Assembly: GCA_016865985.1 (NCBI GenBank)
Contig: VGNO01000003.1
Coordinates: forward strand, 1-46,519
Direction of reading: 5' to 3'
DNA: 46,519 bases
Source of the DNA: Chloroflexota bacterium
Lineage (GTDB): Bacteria; Chloroflexota; Anaerolineae; Anaerolineales; Villigracilaceae
Made by a program: the position numbers and the translations under genes. The notes below the pieces were generated by a model, which searched no databases, had not been told where the DNA came from, and was given only the letters and a program-made list of their open reading frames with translations. The first letter of the stretch is position 1. Each line of letters begins with the position of its first letter. Positions 20,909 through 29,926 of this stretch are shown piece by piece.

Positions 20909-21709
20909 ATGCTGAAAGCCCTTCCGCCCCAATCCCACCTCCCGGCCGCCCCCGACCTGGGGCGGCGCATTTCGCTCCACCTGGCGCGTCGCCGCGGGCG
21001 CGGCCTGTGGTTTGCCCTGGCGCTGTCCATGCTGGCAACCGGGTCTGCCGCCCTGGTCCTTGGCTTGCAGGGAGGTTACGCGGCATACCGCACATTCGGC
21101 CCGGCGGCGGTGGGCGGCGCCATTTTCGGGCCGGGGATGTTGATGTTCGCCGCCTGGGGATTGGGGGGGATGTTCCTGTGGGCCGGCGCACGGCGCGACC
21201 CGCGCGCCGCGGCCGTATTCGAAGGCGGGCTGGCCCTGCGCGACCGGGACGGGGAGTACGCCTGGCCCTGGCGGGACGTGACCGCCGTCACCGCCAGCGC
21301 GACCCGGCGGGAGTTCCTGGGCTTGCTGCTGGGCGACAGTCGCCGCTATGCCATCCATTTCCGGGACGGGAGGCAGGCGCTGCTGGGTGACGCCTGGACT
21401 GATGCCGGGCAACTGGCGGGATCCATCCTGTGCCGGAGTTTTCCCGCCCGTTACGCGCAGGCTGCCGCGGAACTGGAAGCCGGGAAGCCGGTCTCGTTTG
21501 GTCCCGTCACACTTGGCCGCGAAGGCCTTCATCTCAAAGAGCGCAGCCTGGGCTGGGACGACATCGAGTCGCTGGTCATCCGGCGGGGGTGGCTGCGCCT
21601 GGCGCAGCCGGGCGGCGCCCGGGTCCGCCTGGATGCCGGGCGGGTGCGGAACCTGGATGTACTGCTGGCGCTGCTCGAACAACAGATCCCGGTGCAGGTG
21701 GAGCCTTAA
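20909..21709 (+). CDS. hypothetical membrane protein (two TM segments)
   Basis: Start re-assigned to ATG 20909 (MLKALPPQSHLPA) because the ORF-track start lies upstream of the terminator; hydrophobic segments around GLWFALALSMLATGSAALVLGL and GAIFGPGMLMFAAWGLGGMFLWAG. Confidence 0.55.
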   Translation: MLKALPPQSHLPAAPDLGRRISLHLARRRGRGLWFALALSMLATGSAALVLGLQGGYAAYRTFGPAAVGGAIFGPGMLMFAAWGLGGMFLWAGARRDPRAAAVFEGGLALRDRDGEYAWPWRDVTAVTASATRREFLGLLLGDSRRYAIHFRDGRQALLGDAWTDAGQLAGSILCRSFPARYAQAAAELEAGKPVSFGPVTLGREGLHLKERSLGWDDIESLVIRRGWLRLAQPGGARVRLDAGRVRNLDVLLALLEQQIPVQVEP

Positions 21710-21772
21710 TACATGTCCGAAAACAATGTGGTTGGGGCTCCCATGCCCTAGCGGGACGGCGTGCGAGCCGAT

Positions 21773-21804
21773 AAAAAACGGATAGGCTCCCAGCGGAGCT
21801 ATCC
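21773..21804 (-). terminator. second (distal) Rho-independent terminator downstream of rex
   Basis: Minus strand GGATAGCTCC-gctg-GGAGcCTATCC then GTTTTTT. Confidence 0.75.
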
Positions 21805-21820
21805 CTGGACCGGCTATATG

Positions 21821-21859
21821 AAAAAAGACGGCTCCCGTGCCAATATCCAGCACGGGAGC
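21821..21859 (-). terminator. Rho-independent terminator downstream of rex
   Basis: Minus strand GCTCCCGTGC-N9-GCACGGGAGC then CGTCTTTTTT. Confidence 0.8.
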
Positions 21860-21887
21860 AGTTTTCACCAAATAAGGCAGCGATAGT

Positions 21888-22520
21888 TTATTCCAGGTAA
21901 TAGGTCATGCGTTGCAGGCCGATGGAGGGATCCAGGTACTGGAGCCGCACCCCCGGTGTGACGCTCAGGCTGATGGGGGCGTAGTTGAGGATGGCTTTCA
22001 CCCCGGCCTCGATCAACAGGTTAGCCACCGCCTGGGCTGCCGCAGCCGGGACAGTCAACATGGCGATCTTGATTCCCGCATTGCGGACAGTCTTCACGAT
22101 GTTCGAGGCGTCCAGCACGGTCAGGTCGCCGATCTGCTCCCCGATCTTGGCCGGGTCGTTGTCGAAGACCATTGTGATATGGAATCCCCGGTTGGCGAAA
22201 CCCTGGTAGCGCGCCAGGGCGTGCCCCATGTCGCCGGCGCCGACCACCGCCACTTCCCACACTTTTTCGATGTTCAGGATCTCGCGCAGTTTGTCGACCA
22301 GGAAGGAGATGCGGTAGCCGGTGCCCTGTTTGCCGAACTCGCCGAACTGGGATAGGTCCTTGCGGATCTGGGCGGCCGAGATCCCGATCCGTTCTCCGAG
22401 TTCCTGCGAATTGGTGGTTTGCTGGCCGGTCTCCTGCATATAACGCAGGGCGCGCAGGTAGATGGGGAGTCTGCCAATAATGATATCCGGGATCGGGTTC
22501 GTATTCATGTCGCGCTCCAT
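21888..22520 (-). CDS. rex: redox-sensing transcriptional repressor Rex
   Basis: LPIYLRALRYM…SQELGERIGISAAQIRKDLSQFGEFGKQGTGYRISFLVDKLREIL; Rossmann motif VVGAGDMGHAL. Confidence 0.95.
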   Translation of the reverse strand: MERDMNTNPIPDIIIGRLPIYLRALRYMQETGQQTTNSQELGERIGISAAQIRKDLSQFGEFGKQGTGYRISFLVDKLREILNIEKVWEVAVVGAGDMGHALARYQGFANRGFHITMVFDNDPAKIGEQIGDLTVLDASNIVKTVRNAGIKIAMLTVPAAAAQAVANLLIEAGVKAILNYAPISLSVTPGVRLQYLDPSIGLQRMTYYLE

Positions 22521-22572
22521 ACCAATGGGTTAAAGTTGATGCAATGTACCATAAAAAGAACAATTGTGCAAT

Positions 22573-24450
22573 TCACGGCTCCAGCGCCTGCACCTCGTGG
22601 TCCCTGTGCCGGAGGATCTTGTGGATATTGACCGGCTCGCGTTTCCCACGCACCTGGGTGGATTCGATGAACTCCGTCTCGAACTCGCCCTGGATGGCCC
22701 GGGCCGTACTTTCGCTGATGATGATCGGCCAGGCATAAGCCTTGGTCAGGTCCTGCAACCGGGCGGCCAGGTTGACATTGTCGCCGATGACCGTATAGTT
22801 GATCCGTTTTTCGGAACCCAGCAAACCCACGAAAGCCTCGCCGCTGTTCAGGCCGATGCCGATCTCGAACCTGCCCGGCAGGCGGCCTTCCGCTTCCCAC
22901 TGTCTGCGCAACCCGGCCAGGACGACCCGCATCTCGACCGCCGCCCGCGCCGCCCGCAGGGCGTGGTCTGCATAAGGGACCGGTTCCCCGAAGAAGGCCA
23001 CGATGGCATCGCCTTCGTACTTGTCCACCGTCCCGCCGTATTTGTGGACGACATTGGTCATCGCCTCCAGGTAGGGGTTGAGCAGCGCCACCACCTGCTC
23101 CGGGGCCAGTTGTTCGGACATGGTGGTGAAACCCCGGATGTCCGAGAACAGGATGGTCAGTTCAGCGCGTTTGTTGAGACTGGCAATATCACGGGTGGCG
23201 AGCAACTGGTCGACCATGGTGGGCGAAATGAAGCGGGTGAACATGTCGCGCACGCGGCGTTTTTCCAATTCCTGCGATACAGCCTGCTCGAGGGTCGGCA
23301 GGACGACGCCCAGGAAGAGCATCAGCACCGGGCTGGCGGTCGGGAGGTACAAACTGAACTGGACGAATACCAGGTAGGCTACCCCGCCGTAAGCCAGCAT
23401 GGCCCCGCCCATCAGGGCCAGCGCCAGGCTGGGTCGTTTCAGGCGGTTGATGAGGGCTGCCAGGAGCGCCATTACCGGGGTGAAGAGCAGGCTGGCCCAC
23501 GGCGGCAGGGTGTGGATGTACAGGTTGTGCAGGATGGTGGCGATGGTATTGGCAACGATCTCCACCCCGGGTGTCTGGACGGAGGCTGAGAAAGGCGTCG
23601 GGTAGACATCCTGGAGCGTCATCGTCGTGGCGCCGATCAACACGATCTTGCCGTCGAACAGCGCCGGGTCGTAATCGCCAAGCACGACCCGCGCCGCCGA
23701 ATAGGTCGGGAAGGCGCCGGAAGGCCCGGCATAGTTGATGAGCAGCCTCCCGCCCTGCAGCGGCGCCTGCCGGCCGGCGAAACCGACAGCCTGCGGGGTC
23801 AGAGCGGAGGCCGGGTCGATGTCCAAATAGAGGCGGGCGATCTCGAACGCCCAGTGGATGTAGGCCTCCTCGCCGTAGACCTGGTAGGCCTGCACCGAAC
23901 GGGCGATGGCATCATCGTCCCGCCAGATGGAAGTGATGCCGGTACTATCCAACGCCGGCCGGTAGACCGCCAGTGGGAGTTTGATCGTCCGCGTTACCAC
24001 GTACTGCCCCGGCGAGACTTCCTCGCGGTAATCGTAGATCTGGATCACATTGACGGAGTCCTGGGCGCGCTCGAGGGCGGCGGCCAGCGCCTCATCCCCG
24101 CCCGGGGCCGGGTCGGCCTCGAACAGGAAGACATCCAGGCCGATGACCTGCGCCCCGGCCTCGTTCAACCAGTCCACGATCTCGGCCAGGTAGGCGCGCG
24201 GCCAGGGCCACTGGTAACCGGTCCAGTTGAAGGAAAAGTCATCGATGGCTACGATGACGATCTCCTCCGCCGGGACCTGTTCGCCGCGCAGGCGGAACAT
24301 GGCGTCACGCGCCGCCAGTTCCACCCTTTCGAGCGGCGAGGCGCTGTCGTTGAAGATGCCGGTCACCTCCAGCGCCACCAGCAGGAGGACGATGGCCGGC
24401 AGGAGCAGGCGGCGCAGGGAAAGCCCAGATTTATTGGAGGTTTGGATCAT
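22573..24450 (-). CDS. CHASE2-domain class III adenylate/guanylate cyclase
   Basis: Extracellular CHASE2-like domain, three TM helices, then ELTILFSDIRGFTTMSEQL…VDKYEGDAIVAFFG…INYTVIGDNVNLAARLQ. Confidence 0.92.
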   Translation of the reverse strand: MIQTSNKSGLSLRRLLLPAIVLLLVALEVTGIFNDSASPLERVELAARDAMFRLRGEQVPAEEIVIVAIDDFSFNWTGYQWPWPRAYLAEIVDWLNEAGAQVIGLDVFLFEADPAPGGDEALAAALERAQDSVNVIQIYDYREEVSPGQYVVTRTIKLPLAVYRPALDSTGITSIWRDDDAIARSVQAYQVYGEEAYIHWAFEIARLYLDIDPASALTPQAVGFAGRQAPLQGGRLLINYAGPSGAFPTYSAARVVLGDYDPALFDGKIVLIGATTMTLQDVYPTPFSASVQTPGVEIVANTIATILHNLYIHTLPPWASLLFTPVMALLAALINRLKRPSLALALMGGAMLAYGGVAYLVFVQFSLYLPTASPVLMLFLGVVLPTLEQAVSQELEKRRVRDMFTRFISPTMVDQLLATRDIASLNKRAELTILFSDIRGFTTMSEQLAPEQVVALLNPYLEAMTNVVHKYGGTVDKYEGDAIVAFFGEPVPYADHALRAARAAVEMRVVLAGLRRQWEAEGRLPGRFEIGIGLNSGEAFVGLLGSEKRINYTVIGDNVNLAARLQDLTKAYAWPIIISESTARAIQGEFETEFIESTQVRGKREPVNIHKILRHRDHEVQALEP

Positions 24451-24530
24451 ACAGCCCTCTCCAGGGACGGGATGATGGATACGCCGTTATTATACGTGAG
24501 ATGGACGCCGAGCGCAGCCCCAGGGATGAC

Positions 24531-24559
24531 AAAACAGGAGCGTCCGGCGCTCCTGTTTT
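24531..24559 (-). terminator. terminator of FecR-domain gene (bidirectional-looking)
   Basis: AAAACAGGAGCG-tccgg-CGCTCCTGTTTT perfect 12-bp inverted repeat. Confidence 0.8.
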
Positions 24560-24580
24560 AGGGATCGATCCTGCGGTTGA

Positions 24581-26062
24581 CTACGGCACGCCGTAGCAGT
24601 TGCTCCCGCCAACGTATGTAAATTCATACAGGGGCGAGGTCGGGTAATAGGCGCTCTTGCCTTTGGCGTCGATGACCCAGAACCACCAGGCGATATGCCA
24701 GTTGGGGTTCATGGTGATGGTCAGGTCGCCGGCATAGGTAATGCCGCCGGTATTCGATAGGTGCTGGTAGGAACCGTTGTAGACCGGGTTGCCGCCGCCG
24801 TCGAAGGCCTTGTATTGCACCTTGACGTACTGGATGCCGTCCGGGTCGGTCACATCCGCCTGGAAATGGTTGGTGCAGGTGGTGATCGAGGAACCGGTCG
24901 GGCCGTTGATGTTGGCGAAGGTCGGTTCGCTGTTGGAGGCGCCGGTCGAGGTCGGCTTGGGGGTGGCGCTGGGTTTCGGGGTGGCGGTGGCGGTCAGCAG
25001 CAATGCCGGCTTGCTGAAGGTGAACGGGCCGGCCATGCAGAGCGGGAGGCGGTTGACATCCAGGGCGGTGACCTGCCAGGAATACATCCCGCCCATCGTC
25101 AACGACCCGAGGTAGATCAAGTGCGAAGTTTCACCGATTTTGAGAATTGTACTGACCTGGCTGTTCGGGGCGGTGATGGCGATCTCGTATTTGTACGCAC
25201 CCGGCTGGGCTTCCCATTGCAACAGGAGTTCACCGGTGACCGGCAGGCTGGCGCCGTCCAGCGGTGAGAGCAGGTGGAAACATTCCGCCGGCGGTGTGGC
25301 GGTGGGCGAGGGGGTCTTGGTCGGCTCGTCCGGCTTGTCGGTGGCTGTCGGTTTTGGGGTGCGGCTGGGCAGGAATGGCAGGGCGGAGGCGGTGGCGATC
25401 ACCGCTCCCATCACCTGCTGCGCCTCCGGGTTGTTGGCGACGAATTCGTCGATCTCCTCCTGGGTCAGGTAGCGCAGTTCGGGCGGCGGCGGTGGGACGT
25501 TCGAATCCAGGTTGAACTCGTACAGGATGGCGCCCTCCCCTGCGATCATATCCAGGGCGGCGGCCGGGTTCTCAGCCTGGCACCAGCCTTCCAGGCAGGT
25601 GACCCAGACATCGTTCGTGAGCGGATCGACCCAGACCGAGAGATACGAACCGCGCACCGAAGCCAGCCCGGAGGGAGTCTCCACTTCGAGCGAACCGCCA
25701 TGCAGCGAGACCCAGATGCGCCCGGCTTCCATCACCAGACGGGTGAACAGGCTGCCTCCGCTTTCATCGTTACTTTCCAGGGTGAAGAGGGTCTGCGGGG
25801 CGACGCGGATGATTGTACCGGTCGAGAGGTCGAGCCGGGCGCGCCCGTCCTCCCCGGTGCGCACCTGTCCCTGGATTTGCAGTACCATGCCATCCGAGGC
25901 GGCCACGAATGCGGCCTGGCCGGGGTTCTTGATCTCCACCAGGCCCGCCAGTTCGCTCAGGCTGGCTGCCCATAACGGCCCATCGGCCGGGACCAGCCCG
26001 TTGCAGGCCGCCAGCAGCAAGGCGGGCAGAATGACGATTGTCAGGATTCGGTAGGTTTTCAA
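24581..26062 (-). CDS. FecR-domain lipoprotein-like secreted protein with Pro/Thr linkers
   Basis: Lipobox-like ALLLAAC; GQVRTGEDGRARLDLSTGTIIRVAPQTLFTLES; EVETPSGLASVRGSYLSVWVD typical of FecR. Confidence 0.85.
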   Translation of the reverse strand: MKTYRILTIVILPALLLAACNGLVPADGPLWAASLSELAGLVEIKNPGQAAFVAASDGMVLQIQGQVRTGEDGRARLDLSTGTIIRVAPQTLFTLESNDESGGSLFTRLVMEAGRIWVSLHGGSLEVETPSGLASVRGSYLSVWVDPLTNDVWVTCLEGWCQAENPAAALDMIAGEGAILYEFNLDSNVPPPPPELRYLTQEEIDEFVANNPEAQQVMGAVIATASALPFLPSRTPKPTATDKPDEPTKTPSPTATPPAECFHLLSPLDGASLPVTGELLLQWEAQPGAYKYEIAITAPNSQVSTILKIGETSHLIYLGSLTMGGMYSWQVTALDVNRLPLCMAGPFTFSKPALLLTATATPKPSATPKPTSTGASNSEPTFANINGPTGSSITTCTNHFQADVTDPDGIQYVKVQYKAFDGGGNPVYNGSYQHLSNTGGITYAGDLTITMNPNWHIAWWFWVIDAKGKSAYYPTSPLYEFTYVGGSNCYGVP

Positions 26063-26163
26063 GGCGTCTCCTCCGGAACCACAGGATGATTGGATTATAA
26101 ACCGACAACGGCGCGCTGCCCGGCGGGATGGCGCGCCGTAGGAATAACGGGGGAGACCCGCCT

Positions 26164-27306
26164 TCAGGGCAGGTTGCGGACGGTCAGGGTGTAGGGCGTC
26201 AGGCGCAGGCCGGCGCCCGGGGCGGCTTCCAGGCGGAACTGGTAGGCCGCCCCGGCCGCAAGCAACAGGGGTTCATCCCGGTCCCCGCATTCCAGGCTGC
26301 CCCAGCCTTCCACATCCGTCCCGTTTTGCAGCAGGTGGACCTGGAGTTCCCCGCTCCCGCCGCAGGACAGGCTCAGGCTGAGTCGCGCCGCTTTCCCGGC
26401 TTGGCTGGCGAAAGGCGTGAAAGCCACCCAGTCGTACAGGTCGCCGTCGGGGGCGGATACGGCATTGTTGTAGGTGAAAGCCCGCGCCGCCAGGGGCGAA
26501 AAGACGACCTGCAGCCCGGGTTCTTCGAGCGAGTCGCCGTCTGCCAGCGCCGGGCCGAGGGTCGGCGTTGGGGAGAGCGGGACGGCGGTCGCGCCGCCGG
26601 TCTCCACCGGGATGGGTGTGCCGGATTCATCCAGCGCCGGCAGCACGCTCATTTCCGTGACCTGGATATAAGCCACCGCCACCCAGCCCAGGCCGGTCGG
26701 GCTGGGGTCGTAGGCGACTTGCAGCCAGGAGCCGATCTGGTTCTTGCCGGTCAGGATGACCGTGGCGGGCGGTTCGATCATGCCCAGGATGGCGTAATCC
26801 AGCCCGGGACCGGCGCGCACGTTCAGCCGCTGCAACACGCGGGCTGTGTTGGCTGCCTCTCCGCTGGAGGTTTCCAGCCCGATGACCGGCAGGCTGTCCG
26901 CATCCGCCGTCTGGACATATGTGGACACGATCCAGGCCCTGCCATTCAAGCCTTCGGGGTAGAGGATCTGGTACCATTCCCCTCCGGCGTCGCGCCCGGT
27001 CAACTGCACCACCTGGCTGTGGTTGATCAGGCCGATGGTATCGTAGTTGGTGCCGGGGCCGGTGCGCACGTTGACCTGGTAGTTGGTGAACCCGTCCACC
27101 GGGGTGAAGGTGGGAGGCGGCGTCTGGCTGGGCGGCAGGGGCGTGTTGCTCGGCGTCGGGGAGGGGCTGGCTTCCGGCGACGGGCTTTTGGTGGGCGGGG
27201 CGGTTCCAGCAGTGACGGACGGCGTCCCGGTTGGTAACGATGGCGGGACATTGCCGCAGGCGGCCAGCAGCAGCGCCAGGACCAGGCAGGGGAAATGGGT
27301 TTTCAT
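26164..27306 (-). CDS. secreted lipoprotein with two bacterial SH3-like domains
   Basis: LALLLAACGN lipobox; NYQVNVRTGPGTNYDTIGLINHSQVVQLTGRDAGGEWYQI; LNVRAGPGLDYAILGMI. Confidence 0.85.
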   Translation of the reverse strand: MKTHFPCLVLALLLAACGNVPPSLPTGTPSVTAGTAPPTKSPSPEASPSPTPSNTPLPPSQTPPPTFTPVDGFTNYQVNVRTGPGTNYDTIGLINHSQVVQLTGRDAGGEWYQILYPEGLNGRAWIVSTYVQTADADSLPVIGLETSSGEAANTARVLQRLNVRAGPGLDYAILGMIEPPATVILTGKNQIGSWLQVAYDPSPTGLGWVAVAYIQVTEMSVLPALDESGTPIPVETGGATAVPLSPTPTLGPALADGDSLEEPGLQVVFSPLAARAFTYNNAVSAPDGDLYDWVAFTPFASQAGKAARLSLSLSCGGSGELQVHLLQNGTDVEGWGSLECGDRDEPLLLAAGAAYQFRLEAAPGAGLRLTPYTLTVRNLP

Positions 27307-27331
27307 GGGGGGATTGTATCAAAAAACCGAC

Positions 27332-27355
27332 AAAAAAGAGCCTCGCGCGAGGCTC
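27332..27355 (-). terminator. terminator downstream of tRNA-Arg
   Basis: GAGCCTCGCGCGAGGCTC palindrome followed on minus strand by TTTTTT. Confidence 0.8.
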
Positions 27356-27356
27356 G

Positions 27357-27431
27357 TGGCACCCCTGCGCAGACTCGAACTGCGCTCTTTGGCTCCGGAG
27401 GCCAACGCTCTGTCCACTGAGCTACAGGGGT
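27357..27431 (-). tRNA. tRNA-Arg(CCG)
   Basis: Minus-strand ACCCCTG…CAGGGGT G CCA; anticodon arm TTGGC-CTCCGGA-GCCAA; T-arm CGCAG-TTCGAGT-CTGCG. Confidence 0.95.
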
Positions 27432-27512
27432 GGGCGGCTGAATTTTACCATAGACCCGCACGGCTTACCCGGGGACATTCCTGTTGGCCGTGGCTTTATG
27501 GATTGGATTATC

Positions 27513-27589
27513 TTTTACCGCGGAGAGCGCAGAGTTCGCGGAGGAAAAACAAAGGGCTTCTCTGTGTTCTTTGCGTGCTCTTCGGTAAG
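27513..27589 (+). repeat. 77-bp dispersed imperfect hairpin repeat, copy 1
   Basis: TTTTACCGCGGAGAGCGCAGAGTTCGCGGAGGAAAAACAAAGGGCTTCTCTGTGTTCTTTGCGTGCTCTTCGGTAAG aligns to the reverse complement of 37245-37321. Confidence 0.85.
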
Positions 27590-27613
27590 AAATCCCAGAA
27601 GAAGCCCATGAGA

Positions 27614-29380
27614 CTAGCGACTCCCATCCTCTTCCAGGCGCGGGGAGCGCGCTTCCAGGTAATCGGCAGCGCGCCGCCCGAGACGGTCCAGGATCTGCTG
27701 TACCAGTTCGTTCGTGTCCAGGCGCCGGTGGTAGGCGGCGGCTTGTTTGCCGAGCGTCTCCGCCACCGCCAGGGCGTATTCGGTGAAGGCGATGTCGAAG
27801 GAGAGCATCTTGTAGGTGTTGCTCTCGAGGCCGGCCTCGCGCTCGGCGGTGCGCAACTGGGGATGGTCGCGATTGAGGCTGATGACGCCCGTCTCGGCTT
27901 CATACTGCGCCCGGGACGATTTCACCCCGCTGCGGACATAGCGGATCTCGAACTCGACCGGCGCGCCGCGCGGCAGACGCGGCGGGGCGGGTGGGCGGCG
28001 TTTCTCCAACCCCAGCAGGCGGCGCAGCCAGGCCAGTCCCCGCCTGGCAAGCGAGGGCCGGCGCGGGTCCTTGCGCCTGCCGGCGGCGGGACGCGTCTTG
28101 CTGCTGGCGGCGTCCGAGGCCAGCGCCGGTTTGCGGGCGACCGGCAGGCTGGCCCATGGCAGGGATTCCTGGATGGATTGGAAATCCTCGTCCAGGAAGT
28201 TCTTGATCCGGCCGGCCACCCGGCGCAGCAGGCGCTGCTCACGCGCCTTCTGGCGACGGCGTTCGCGTTCGGCCAGTTCCCGCAGCGCTTCATCGATGCA
28301 GGCGCCCAGCCAGGTTTCCAGCGCCTGGACTTTCGGGTTCTGCGGGTTGAGTCCCAGGCTGCGGGTGTTGTCAAAGGCCGGGACGGGTCCCGGGTCGTCA
28401 TCCAGCCCCGGGACTTCCACCTCGCCGAAGATGTACTCGGCGAGCGGGGCGCGGCTGCGGCCGGCCAGGGTGGTGGCGTGCAGGTAACCGTGGCACAACA
28501 CGGCGATGGCGTTGTCATCGCGTTCCAGTTCGTCCGGCGCAACGCATAGTTTGCACGTTGCCTTGCCAATCACGGCGCCCAGTGTCTCCGGCGGCTTGAA
28601 GGCGAAGGTCAGTTCGGCTTTGGGCATATGGTAGCGACAGAGGCGCCCGTTGACGCGCACCTTGTGCCGCCGCAGGTGCTGGCCGAGCAGTTTTTCCAGG
28701 TAGGCGCGCACTGCCTGTTCGTCCGGGTCGCCTTCCAGCAGGTCGCGGATGCGGATGGTGGTGCCGGGCGGGGAATCCGGGGCCGGGCGGTCGACCGCCG
28801 TCTCGCGCAGCGGGATGGGCTGGCCGTCGCGCGCCGACTCCACGTCGGCGCGGCGCAGTTCGACGATGTTGCGCCGCCCGTCCTTGACTGTATCGATGAC
28901 CAAGGTATTGGCGATGCCGAAGGCGGCCGATTTGCCGGTGCCGAACTTGCCGCGCACCGTCCGGCCGCGCTTGCGCTGGATGTTCTCGCCGTGCATCTGG
29001 AAGAAGTTGGAGAGTTCGGCGTAGGTCATGCCGCTGCCGTCGTCGGCGATGGTAACTTCTTCTTCGGCCAGCGTCACTTCGCAGGTCACCGGTTTACCGG
29101 GCGCGGCGCTGTCGATGGCGTTGGTGACGTACTCGGCGGCGGCCTTGGGCAGGGTGTTGAAGTAGGCCGCATTCTGGAGCAGGTCGCGCGCCACGTGCGA
29201 AGTGACCTTCAGGCGCGGCTTCTCTGGAAGGGGAATTCTTTTCTTCAGCGGTCTCGGGGGGGCGGGTGTGGGCCGGGGGGCGGGGGCCGGCGCGGGCGCC
29301 GGTGGCGGCGGGGCAGGCGGTTTCCTGCGGAACAGGTTCAGGATGCCGTTGACGGCTTTGCTGATGGGGTCATCATCCAT
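27614..29380 (-). CDS. standalone GHKL (HSP90/MORC-like) ATPase protein with Pro-rich N-terminal linker
   Basis: AAAEYVTNAIDSAAPG; VTIADDGSGMTYAELSNFFQMHGENIQRKRGRTVRGKFGTGKSAAFGIA are Bergerat-fold motifs. Confidence 0.85.
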   Translation of the reverse strand: MDDDPISKAVNGILNLFRRKPPAPPPPAPAPAPAPRPTPAPPRPLKKRIPLPEKPRLKVTSHVARDLLQNAAYFNTLPKAAAEYVTNAIDSAAPGKPVTCEVTLAEEEVTIADDGSGMTYAELSNFFQMHGENIQRKRGRTVRGKFGTGKSAAFGIANTLVIDTVKDGRRNIVELRRADVESARDGQPIPLRETAVDRPAPDSPPGTTIRIRDLLEGDPDEQAVRAYLEKLLGQHLRRHKVRVNGRLCRYHMPKAELTFAFKPPETLGAVIGKATCKLCVAPDELERDDNAIAVLCHGYLHATTLAGRSRAPLAEYIFGEVEVPGLDDDPGPVPAFDNTRSLGLNPQNPKVQALETWLGACIDEALRELAERERRRQKAREQRLLRRVAGRIKNFLDEDFQSIQESLPWASLPVARKPALASDAASSKTRPAAGRRKDPRRPSLARRGLAWLRRLLGLEKRRPPAPPRLPRGAPVEFEIRYVRSGVKSSRAQYEAETGVISLNRDHPQLRTAEREAGLESNTYKMLSFDIAFTEYALAVAETLGKQAAAYHRRLDTNELVQQILDRLGRRAADYLEARSPRLEEDGSR

Positions 29381-29547
29381 AATGGGGCATTATGCCATAT
29401 TATGAAGAATGTGGGACATGGGCGGCATGGGAGCCGTCCCTGTTAGGAGTATTGGATGGGTTTTAAGTGTACCCGTGGGATCAGGGACGGGCTAGATGGT
29501 CGAGACAGGCGAATGGGGAGCGAAGGTGATGGGTGTATAATACCGGC

Positions 29548-29805
29548 ATGACCACAAATCGGATTGTTGTCGATCCCAAGATATATGGCGGTAAACCCTG
29601 CATCCGCGGGACGCGCATAACGGTGACCATGGTGCTGGAACTGCTGGAAGACGGGATTACATTTCAACAGGCAATCACAGAGTACTACCCGCAAATGACC
29701 AAGGAAGACATCAAGGCCTGCCTGCAATACGCGCGCGCCCTGGTTGAGGGGGAAGAGATCCACTTCCTGGAAGAAAAAACGCAGCATGAAGCTATTTTCG
29801 GATGA
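29548..29805 (+). CDS. DUF433 antitoxin-like protein
   Basis: MTTNRIVVDPKIYGGKPCIRGTRITVTMVLELLEDGITFQQAITEYYPQMTKEDIKACLQYA. Confidence 0.92.
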   Translation: MTTNRIVVDPKIYGGKPCIRGTRITVTMVLELLEDGITFQQAITEYYPQMTKEDIKACLQYARALVEGEEIHFLEEKTQHEAIFG

Positions 29806-29917
29806 GTGTGTCTATTCCGCGACTGTAAACCTGCTACGTTCTTGGGGTCAGGATACTCTTCCAAACCGTGGTCTCACCTCACCTGAACGACCGCAGGTCT
29901 CAAACCGACAACCCTGA
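29786..29917 (+). pseudogene. truncated DUF5615 (PIN-like) toxin
   Basis: Overlaps the DUF433 stop by 20 nt; MKLFSDECVYSATVNLLRSWGQD matches DUF5615 N-termini, then unrelated TLPNRGLTSPERPQVSNRQP-stop. Confidence 0.75.
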
Positions 29918-29926
29918 GACCTTCGG
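29891..29926. repeat. REP-like palindrome at the island edge
   Basis: CCGCAGGTCTCA-aaccgacaaccc-TGAGACCTTCGG (one mismatch in 12-bp arms); further GGTCTC/GGAGACC units on both sides. Confidence 0.7.

Noticed and set aside
22545-22575. possible Rex operator (AATTGTGCAATTCAC) upstream of rex
   Set aside because: Spacing does not fit the TTGTGAA-N4-TTCACAA consensus and it overlaps the end region of the cyclase gene; not convincing.
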